NCBI GenBank assembly: GCA_021399435.1
Contig: JAJTUP010000015.1
Span: 434,001-498,000 of the forward strand
From: Diaporthe sp. PMI_573
Taxonomy: Eukaryota > Ascomycota > Sordariomycetes > Diaporthales > Diaporthaceae
Direction of reading: 5' to 3'
DNA length: 64,000 bases
Both the position numbers and the translations under genes were made by a program. Below, one piece after another: positions 21,669 through 31,298 of the stretch (positions are counted from its first letter, which is position 1; each line of letters begins with the position of its first letter). Below the pieces are notes generated by a model that did not search any database, was not told where the DNA came from, and saw nothing but the letters and a program-made list of their open reading frames with translations.

Positions 21669-24600
21669 TCCTGCCGGAGCAGCCTCGCACCTGCATCTCG
21701 GCAGAATGATACCTTGACATGACTTTTCAGGCGACTCTGGGGCGTTTTCGGGTTGGGATCGATCAGTAGGGACTGGATGAATTTACGCAGAGTGTTATTA
21801 TCTGATGGCTGAGAAGCTCGTTCGAGTCTGAGGTTCACACAGGGAGGGGTTAGACGGCCGGCAAGAGGCGATGGACTTACATTCTGTGCCCCTCTGATTG
21901 TTAAGTGCGTGCGGTCCCGTCCTTCCGGCCTCACTACTTAACTGGTATTTTTCCGAATTTGATCGCGTTGACGACATGGTTTTCTTTCGCTGTGCTCTTC
22001 CCCGTGAGGCCCTAGCTTCAAGAGTCCAACTTGGCCCGCAGTGCCCGAGCTCGGCCGCTTCTGTTGCCGAGCATTCGGGTGCCCTGGTGCCTCTCACATC
22101 GGTCTGTTTACTGCTTTTGATGCAGGGGACATTATTCAGATTAGTGAAATCTGCAGCAAATAGCCTCACAGATTACAATGCACTATGTGTATTTTCTTCA
22201 TCACCGCAATGACTTGGGGCTTACCTGCTCGGCAAGGGCTGCCTTGGCCACTGGTAGGTTTTACTAGACCTGGCGCGCCGTGAAGAGTACAGGTTTCGAG
22301 GGATAAAACGCACTATGTCATGCTGGGAAAGGCTTTCGGAGAGTAAGGGACTTGATCACAAGCATATAACTTAGTAATCCGACAAGCGTATGGGGCATGT
22401 ATGTACCTTTTCGGGTATTCATGTAATCACCGTGGACAGTAACGGTCTGGCATGTGAAATCCATCAAAGATAATCCGAGTTTGAAGCAAGAGAATCAGTC
22501 TGTTTTGATACTTGTCTGCCGTAATATCATGTCTTCTCTTCTACTCACACGGCCTCGTTGGTGTACTGCCCTAATTAGTTCTTGAAAGATTCAAGGTTAT
22601 TAGTTATACAGTCTCATCCCAGGCCGGCGCCGAGCCTGGGCTATTGCCTAGGACCAAATATCGGCTTATCTGAATAATCGTCACATTGCTCCTGGCCTGA
22701 ATTTCGCTTGTGTTAGAACCCGACAAGACGGCCGGGAGATATCTGGTTTGGGCTTGGCTTTCGGGTGGCCAGTGAAGACATTGGCCAGCCCATTGATCCC
22801 ATATGATTTCAGATCTCTAGTCACAATCATGCTGTGTCAAAGTGATTATATCATGTGTCTCAAAGAGGCCCAGACGGATAGGCTCGGCGCTCCAGTGCCG
22901 ATCACTCATGATAGTTAGTGCATTGTACAAACCGTTATGGAGTAAAGACCGTGTGAGCGCATTTTCCCACACCTGAACGTATTGAGAGCCAGGAAAGACG
23001 TTTGTCCGGAAACAAGAAAAGACTGAAAGAAAAATAAACTATAGGGGGATCTTCACCTTGACGTCTAAAACTCCCTCGGCCAATTTCGTTCCCTCGCCCG
23101 GGCGGAGCCTACCCATGCACGACACCGGACAATTCACATATCCTTGGGCATGTCTCCCGTCAAAAGCAATAGTATCGTACTTCTTGGGGGAAAACTTGGG
23201 CAAACGAAGGCAGTGCAAGGGTTGTTGGATCGCACACCATAATATCTATAGGGCGACTGTGATACTGGCCCACGCTGCCTGGACTTTCACGGCAACAGGC
23301 GATCCTCCTTTGGACTCTAGAGATCAACCCGTCTTCCTTTGGCTGTGCCCCATTCTGTCATTCTCGGGTATAAGCGGGCTGGCTCTGAAGCCATCTCGAC
23401 GGGCCAGGGGTCAAACATGCCCATGACATCCCACATCTTTGAGGTTTAGCCACACCTCCGTCCTCGATGGCGTTAGTTGATGGCCCGGTGGAGGCCGTGC
23501 AGGTGACTATTGGTGCAGCATGTGGGAGTCGGCTCGTCTCGTAAACCCTCGGTGCGATCTCCAATACTCTCTACATCAATGTTGTTCTCGTTGGTGGTAA
23601 CGAGGTCGCCACCACTAGAAGTCACTGCGCTTCCTATAAAGGGAAGTGTCCCACAACAAGGTGTAATCGACAATCAAGTGGGCAGAGATGACGAAACCGC
23701 GATTGATTCTTGGCAACAATGGTCCGTAGTGACCTATATCGCGGATCTGCCATTCAGAATCCGGATCAAGTTCGCTGATATGGGAGCTGTGTCCCATCCA
23801 GGAACATGACAACATCTTCCCTAGGTCATGAGATGATCGCAGAACACAACCTTCCGCCAGCGATATAGTTCCGATTGGAATGAGACACAGTAAAGTTTGG
23901 AGCTGGAAATCAGTAGTGCGGTAATGTCTCTATTCGAGTCAGTGAAGTATCCCATTCTGCAAAGACTTTTGACATTGCAATCATCCTCCAGACAGCCCGT
24001 GCCGCCTTGGAGCGGTAACATTTGTTTCTTCCGTCTATTAAAGCGAGGGAAGTCTGGTTCAACTTCACGAAATCCTCAGACCTTCTGTATTTGGAGCCCA
24101 GGAAGGAGATGAATTCGCGTCCACCTCAGCCCGTTTCTACTAGATCAAATCCACTTGCGTGGAGCGAGCAGCTTCCGATGACGTTGCGCAAACCCTCGCA
24201 GACGAATGCTCCTGTCGCGTGTATCCAAGACACGAGCAGGCTGCTGTGCTTGACAGGTTCCACATCTGTCAAGGCGACCCAAGGGCTACCTGGTAGTACT
24301 GGGAAACCGTCGCAAGAGGTTCAGGGATAGCGGCCTATATATATAACCTTGGTCCGCCTACTAGACGCACAAGCGCGGTGGTGAACGTTCCGCGGGCGTC
24401 TGACCTAGACAACCGCGAAGCAAAACAGTCCAAGAAACTTGTTATTTCAAATTCGGGTATGATTGACTTTCTTCCCACGGCTCTGACCAGAACGAACCTC
24501 GTCCAGTGGCTACTACGAAGGACATCATTTGCTACCAAAAGCCAACACCGACGCCGAGCCCTGAACAAGTAGAGATCAACCAAGTATGAAAACAATAAGA

Positions 24601-25510
24601 CCCCACGATTCCCATTAACTTACCCAGAATTGCCGTTAACACCAGCGACCGTGACTTGCTTTTTGGGGGACCGAATGGCCTCCGCCCTGCTGCTCATCTC
24701 AAGCCTCCTCCTTCATCTTCCCCAGTCCAAAATGTGACCGGCTGTCCAAAAATAAAATAAAAAACAGATTATTTTCTCCCGTTGATGAGTATGCACCGCG
24801 AACAAATAATTGGGGTTGTATGACACCGATGAACGCCACAAAAGCAGTAAACCTCCCCCAGGGATTATCGTACAAGTAGCGGCGTGCTGAGGCTCTCTCG
24901 ATGAAGAGCACTCGGTTCTCATTATCATTCCAGTTAAATTGGCGCCCTTGCGTTTAATATGGTTGTTCAAAGGCCGACAGCCCAACTTATCGTGACCGTC
25001 ATGCCTCGCGCTTGAGCCCTCTTGGTGTCTTTCAGTGGGATGCGTAAACGAGCTGCCGCCGAAATGGAGGGAAGAAGGAAGCTTTGCAACTTGCTGAGGC
25101 CCGCATTTGCCTTCCTTCGCTCAGTCTGACCTAGGCTCCGGGTCGTTGCAAGGAGGTTGGAAGTAAATTGCAGACGACACAATGTTTATCAGATAAGTCA
25201 TCCTTGAGGCTGTGCCAACCCTCGAGTCGAAGCTTCGGTTGACAGGCCCAACGCGTAAGTCCTCAGCCTTGTCGTGCCCCACGGTGCTTCGAATTGGGTC
25301 CCGGCGGAGGAAACCGCTGATTAAGTAAAAGACGTGGTATTATCGAACGCCGTTCATGAAATTGAAGATGCCGCCATGCTTGGTAAGGATTCAAACGCCG
25401 GCTGAAGAGGATGCCCAAGAACCCACACAAGGTCCCTGGAGCCTGTCGCCCTTTCTATCCCACTTCAGCTTCCCGGTCTCGAGCCACTTGCGATGGGCTT
25501 ACCAGCAGTT
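21669..25510. other. Gene-poor region of 3.8 kb
   Basis: No gene recognised on either strand. Base composition is visibly more balanced than in the flanking GC-rich genes. Frames are all shorter than about 125 codons and none resembles a family I know. No terminal inverted repeat, LTR or target duplication was seen. It may be plain intergenic DNA, a decayed gene or a decayed repeat. Confidence 0.5.
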
Positions 25511-26977
25511 CTATGCTGGGTTGCCTTTCATCCTCTTCTGCATCCTAGGCGTTGGAGGCTTCGTCTTGTTGCCAGCAACACCGTTAACCTGTGGGACGCC
25601 ACCGGCGGCTGATGGCGTGGGGGCATTTCCGGGGGTGTCTTCCTCAACCTTTACACCGGAGGGGCGTCTTCTTTTCTGACCGGCTGGTGACGTGGTAGCG
25701 CTAGCGTTCGAGCTGCTGCCCTGCTGGCTGTGTTGCATTGCCATGGCGGGGGCCTGCATTGCACCTGCTGCAGGGCTACCAACGTGGGGTGAGCCTGGAA
25801 GCTGGAGGTGGGCGGCGTGAGGGCTCGCGCCCATTGGGAACTGGCCGAAGCTTGGGGTCCGCGGACCGTTTGGCATGACCTGGCCGTTCATGGCCGGTGC
25901 GCCAGGCTGGGGCATCTGGTTTGAGACGTAGTCGTCCAAGACCTGGTACGCGCCCATAGTGGGATGCTGATGGGCGGCTTGGAAGAGGGGGTTCATCGTG
26001 CCCATGACCTCGACAATCTGTCGGCCCCTGCGTTAGTGTCGATCCAAGCTACAAAGTAGATGTTGGATTCAGTACCTCTAGGAATTGAAATTGCTGCTCC
26101 GTGATTCCTACACCATGCTTGACGGCGGAATGGGGGATGTCGAGGTCTGGGGGCGGATTCTGAGGGCTCTTCTTCGGTCGGGACTTGCTCTTCTTGCTCA
26201 TTTCAGGGGACGCCTGTGAGCTTTCCGAGTTGACCGTGCGCCACTCCTTAATCCACTGGTGGTTGGGTTTCGCGCCATCGACGACCACAGTCCTCGAGAC
26301 GTACTCATCATGATCTGTTGACACAAACTCGAACAAATCGATTTTCGACTCGGCGTCAAACTGGAGACGGAGGTTGCCAATATGGACCACCTAATTCAAG
26401 AAAATTATAAGTAACCGATCTCAGGGATGATTAGCCAGAGGAAACCTACATGTGATGTCTCAAACCACATTGTGACACTGGCGTTGCTGTTCTCGATGAA
26501 ATGGCAGTCACCCGGCAACGGCTTGTCTGTCGTCCCTTGCCCGAGCTGCAGTTCTATCTTGGACGCACCGCTGGCCTGGAAGTAGTGCGGGATGGCGGGG
26601 AAGTTCATCTCTACCTGCTTGTCGCCTGAAGCCTCCGTGTCGGCTTTGTTGCGAACGTTCGTCCGGTATATACCCCTAGGAGAAAAGAAGCGATGCACAA
26701 ACTCCTGCCAGTGTGCAATGTCTTTATCTTTTGCTTGCTACAAACAAACAGTTAGTACACATTTCGAAACCTGCGGATTACAATATCATAAGACTTACAG
26801 ATGAATAGCCACTGAGATGCTCTTGGAAATTCATAAGCCGAAGCAAACAGTGTCCTTTCATACCCTCGCGCTTCTGCGCCTGAGCCATCATATTAGCCTG
26901 ATGTTGCGCAGCAGCGACTAGCTGCGCGGCCTGGGGCTGACTTGGTTGAGCCTGCGCCTGAGGCTGCTGCTGGGCTG

Positions 26978-27008
<31 letters not shown>

Positions 27009-27192
27009 GCTCGGCTGTGCCTGGTTTGGACCCTGTGGCTGGCCCTGGTTTGGCTGAGGGCCATTACCTTGCGCGGGCGCGCCCTGACCGATCTGCTGCT
27101 GAGGTGTCGGCCCAGGCGGCCCAGGCTGGGCTTGCGGCTGCTGCTGCGGCTGCTGCTGGGGAGGGGTTTGGTGGGAGGCTTGCTGCTGGGCT

Positions 27193-27236
<44 letters not shown>

Positions 27237-28237
27237 AGCTTGCTGCTGCTGCTGCTGCTGGGCCTGCTGCTGCTGCTGGGCCTGCTGCTGCTGCTGGGCC
27301 TGCTGCTGCTGCTGCTGAGCTTGTTGCTGCTGCTGCTGCTGGGCCTGCTGCTGCTGCTGGGCCTGCTGCTGCTGGTGGACCTGGGCGTGGGCCTGCTGCT
27401 GGTGAGCTTGCTGCATGGCCTGGAGTTGGGCGAGATTGAGCTGCTGGCCGGGCTGATTCGGGTGTTGCCCCTGAGCCATCTGCTGGTTCGCCGCCTGTTG
27501 TTGTTGATGATGTTGCGCTTGAATCAGCTGTTGCTGTTGCGCCGCGAGGATGGCCTATACATAACCGGGGTCAGATCACCTGCGCGTGCAGAGAATGGCG
27601 ACCGACCCCTGGCGAGTCGGGTGGAGGCTTACCTGTTGTTGGCTTGGCGCCTGCTGCTGGCGAGCTGCCATCTGCCTCTGCTGCATCGCTTGGAACTGTG
27701 CCATCTGTGCAGGATTGATCTGCATGTTGCCCATCATCTGCATGCCTCCTGGCATGTTACCATACATCTGCTGCGCCATCATCTGTCTTTGCTGCTGTTG
27801 CAGTGCCTGGAGGCGCTGTTGTTGCATGTGCTGTTGTGCGGTTGCATCTGATGCCGTTGAGGTCAGCCCAGACGCAATAAAGAGGGCGGGATGAAGGACG
27901 GGGAGGCGAGGCTCCCCGCGCACAAGGCTAACTCACAGTTCATCTGGGTCACGGGCTGCTGGGGGAACATGTGCTGGACGTTGGGGTTGAGATGCTGCAT
28001 GGCGTGGGCGTTTGCACCGGGAGGCATCCCGGCGCCCATGAGAGCCGGGTTTACCTGACCGCCAGCGCCGGACACGGCCATCTGATGGGCGAGGTGATGT
28101 GGGATCCCGGGCTGGGAGCCGGGTTGGCTTGGGTTGTGAGCCATGCCTGGAGCCATGTGATGGCCGGGAGGGACACCGGGGTGCTGCATGCCACCAGGAT
28201 GTGGGAAATTCTGCGGCACCTGCATGCTTGCCATCAT
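25511..28237 (-). CDS. ptaB: LIM-domain-binding co-regulator, PtaB/Ldb1/SEUSS type
   Basis: Six exons: 28237-27937, 27847-27633, 27554-26799, 26737-26450, 26390-26076 and 26017-25511, giving 793 residues. The LIM-binding region spans exons 3-5 (GHCLLRLMNFQEHLSGYSS, EFVHRFFSPRGIYR, IPHYFQASGASKIELQLGQG, VTMWFETSHVVHIGNLRLQFDAESKIDLFEF). Before it come Met/Gln/Pro-rich sequence and a polyglutamine tract broken by single Ala residues (+ strand 27180-27380). A C-terminal nuclear-type basic stretch (GQKRRRPSG) and a basic end (MQKRMKGNPA) follow. In Aspergillus PtaB works with SomA/Flo8 to control adhesion, development and biofilm genes; the Candida counterpart is Mfg1. All exon phases agree. The 3 kb upstream contain no other clear gene, which fits a strongly regulated gene. 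Confidence 0.9.
27180..27380 (-). repeat. CAG/CTG-rich polyglutamine-coding repeat
   Basis: Tandem Gln codons, mostly CAG on the minus strand with some CAA, interrupted by Ala. The longest pure run is about 15 Gln. Expected to vary in length between strains. Confidence 0.9.
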
Positions 28238-28362
28238 CTTCGACCCTCCGCGGCGTGGGTATGGACGCTGTGCCTATCCTGTGCTCTCCAGAGTCGCATG
28301 CGCTGGCTCGTGCAAGAGAGAAGGGGAAGGAGAGAGCGGGCGATTGATGGACCGGGGCCAAC

Positions 28363-28387
28363 TTTTTTTTTTTTTTTTTTTTTTTTT
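28363..28387. repeat. T25 homopolymer
   Basis: Twenty-five consecutive T on the + strand, about 125 bases upstream of the ptaB ATG. If transcribed with ptaB it would be an A run in the 5' leader. Confidence 0.9.
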
Positions 28388-29614
28388 CGCAGCAGACACA
28401 GTCACCAACACCGACACCAATGGCGGACGGTCGGGCGTGTGGCGGGTCGCGTCGATGCGACGACGGGGGTGATGGGATGCGGTCGCGGAGGATCGTCGGC
28501 ACAATCGCAAAGCAGAGGTCGGCGGCGCGAGGAGGGAGTGATCGCCGTGGATTATATTCGAACGAGGACGGGATGCGGGTTGGCAGGGCTGGGTCCAAAC
28601 CGAACAAGGAAGGACGGATGATTAAGGCACGGCGGGAGTCAAACGGACGGCGGGTGGCTGACGGACGTTGGGACCAGGTTGATTGAGGCCTGGGGGACTG
28701 ATTGACAGGAGTGCCGTGCGTGCTGCAGCCAGAGTGTGTGATTTGCAATTGCCCGGGCCGGTAGAGCAAGTGGGGACGAGAGGCAGCGCTGGCCGAGCGA
28801 CACGACAGCACGAACAGAGCAAGGCTGTTTTGAAGCCGGTCGTGAGGCGGGAGAGTGGGTGGGCGGCGGTGGGCAGTAGAGGTGGCAGCAGTCGGGGGGG
28901 TTGGGCAGGTTCAGGTGCAGGTTGTCGACGGTCGAGGCTGGTGCAGCAGATCGACGTGTCTGGGACGGGACTGGGCTGGACTGGGACTGGGACCGGAGAC
29001 AGCAGAGCTGCCAGGGGACCACGGGCAGCAAGGAGGGACGGGGCACAAGATTGGGGGGGGGGGAGACCCTCTATGGCAAGGTAGAGGGAGATGCGGTGCA
29101 GCTGCGCAACGTGGGTGCTCCAAAAAAGGCGATGGGACGGGGGCAGGCCAAGCGCAAAGGCGATGGGCGGAAGGGCTGGTCAGGCTGTTGCCCAATGCTC
29201 ATGCGGCAGGTTCTTGTCTTTGAAAACCCAAGCACATTGCAAATCGAGGGCTCAGGTGCAGAGAGGAAAGAACCAGACGCTCGTCTTGAATCACGACGGC
29301 CCTGACGAAGCCCAGACAGACTCCGGGAGCACCAGCAAAGCAGGGACCTTCGAAAGGAGCATACCGTTGGTGATGCGAACAGAGTTCCTATGCAGCAAAG
29401 CGAGATCTCTTCTCCGTCTGCCGTCTCAGAACCCCCAGAGCTGTCCACTCATGGAGCACGGGATTCCCCGCAGCCCAGGGCACGGGGCGCGTGATGCCGG
29501 CCTTCTGACAGTCAGATTGTCGAAATAGCCACGCCCCCTGTCTGTCCCGTCCAGTCGAGTCGAGCCGGAGCTGACTAACAGTCCGCCTGCCAGCCAGCCT
29601 GCCTGCGTGCCTGC

Positions 29615-29634
29615 CTACCTAGGTACCTAGGTAG
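29615..29634. repeat. 20-base perfect palindrome of TACCTAGGTA units
   Basis: CTACCTAGGT followed by its exact reverse complement. Related TACCTA/CTAGGTA words recur in other intergenic parts of the window. Confidence 0.85.
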
Positions 29635-30047
29635 CCTGGCTTACCTCGTACTGTACTTCACCCAGCTATTATAGCAGTCGCAGGCCGGTTGGGAGCCTTG
29701 CCTACGCCCGATGCTGACAGCGGCAGAAACCAGTCAGTCAGTATAGCCCTGCTCTCTACGTACATGGACCGGACCAGACCAGCCGGGCGGCACCCTGGGG
29801 CACGACGGGTTCCCGTTTGGGCTCCTGACCAGGCCACACTAGTGCTGCTGTCTCCTGACATGCACCCATCAAGGCTGATGCATCTATGCCATGTAGCCTC
29901 AAAAAACCTGGCGCCCGGCCCGACAGGGTTCCGACCCAGCCAATGCCGGCCGAGATCAGCAAGTGGGTATTGACAATCTCGCAGCGCTAGACACTGGCCG
30001 AGATTTTCCCTCAACTTCCATAAAGGTCCCACCCGGCCGCCGGATGC

Positions 30048-30054
30048 TATAAAA
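30048..30054 (+). promoter_or_regulatory. TATA box of an unassigned transcript
   Basis: TATAAAA followed about 30-40 bases later by a pyrimidine-rich, AC-rich leader typical of fungal transcription starts. No adequate coding frame follows. A GTAGGC donor-like site at about 30263 suggests splicing. Confidence 0.35.
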
Positions 30055-31298
30055 ATCTCAGCCTCATCGCAGCAAACTTCGACCACCTCTGTTTGCCTCT
30101 TGTCAACCACCAACCTTCCTCTCCTTCCCCTTTTCTCGACACAACGCGACGTCCCGCCCCTCGGAGCATCCTGCACGCGCACGGCGGACGAGCATCAGCA
30201 TGCCTGTCGCCCCGACGCGCATTGGTTTGCTATTTTGAGGGACGGGACGTCAGCACTACACAGGTAGGCTCGCGCCCTTCTCATTTCTTTTCAACTCAAG
30301 GAGCACGCACCCAGAATAGGGACAGCCAAACCCCCCCCCCAAAAAAAAAAAACCTTCATTTGATGACAACTTTACATAAACGTCTTCTTTTCCCAACTGA
30401 ATCGACCATGAAGAAATCTAGTCTGTTCGGGTTCCCTCGCGTGTGCCTTCGCAAGCGCATTGACGATACCTGTTACTTGCCAGTATTTTCTGTCTGAATT
30501 TATGAAGGACCTCTTGTTTTGTTGCACGCGGACCACTCAAAGCGTTCAACGACGCGATCACAAGCTGGGCACGTTCGCTGACCTCGCAGTCATAGGGATA
30601 ATCGTCAATTGCTACACCCCGACACATTGAAATGCTAACCTCACCAGCATCCTACAACCTACGACTTGCGCAAAGGTTCGTGCTCATATTCTCTTCATGT
30701 TCCCCCCCCCCCTTTGGATCGCATGATGAAATTTCCATCGACATTCGCAGTTTCCACTCGAGTTCCCATCAAGCCTATAGGTGAACAGATGAGGGTTAAT
30801 ACTTCCTTGGATGTCTGATTGATCAACAATAATTCTTCTGTTTTGAAACCGTCACCATTGTCACCACACATACGCTGACCTGGTTCACAGCTTTCTAGGA
30901 TTTATTAGTCCGCTGGACTGTGTGGTAAGGCGTCTCAGCCCATCGCGAAGGGATGCGGCAATGAATGGACATCGGGATTCCTTGCTAAGCCATCGCTTGA
31001 CTTGAGTTGGTTCTCACATAGTGGCAGCCATGAACAAATACATGTTGATAAAATAATCAAATTGCGTACTTCGTAAACCTAAATCAGCCCGTCCTTTGGG
31101 TATGTTCCCAAGTGTGTATTCCTATGCGCCTTGCAGAAAAGACAGATGCCGTCCTGCCCTCTCTTTTTTGCTCTCTCGTGAAACCCATGAAAAGTCAACC
31201 GCACGTAGCCAACTCCAAATGTACTCATACACGGGCACGAGCCGCACAGATAGATCTTCTCAACAGGCAGGGAGGGGCAACCCCAAGTCTTTGGCCTT

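Larger units (their letters stand above)
28238..31298. other. 3-kb region upstream of ptaB
   Basis: No protein gene could be supported. It holds a 25-base T run (28363-28387), a 20-base palindrome (29615-29634) and a TATAAAA box at 30048 that points right, followed by a C/T-rich leader-like stretch and several short frames. The left half should be the ptaB promoter and 5' leader. The right half may contain a separate transcript. Confidence 0.45.

Noticed and set aside
23230..23810. Weak resemblance of plus-strand fragments to a heterokaryon-incompatibility (HET) domain
   Set aside because: Only a few residues agree, frames are broken, and no core motif could be read.
26942..27851. Long plus-strand frames of Leu or Ala repeats
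   Set aside because: They are the complement of the polyglutamine part of ptaB. The minus-strand exons have consistent splice phase and a conserved domain.
30399..30500. Short frame MKKSSLFGFPRV...
   Set aside because: Only about 29 codons, without signal peptide, splice support or family likeness.
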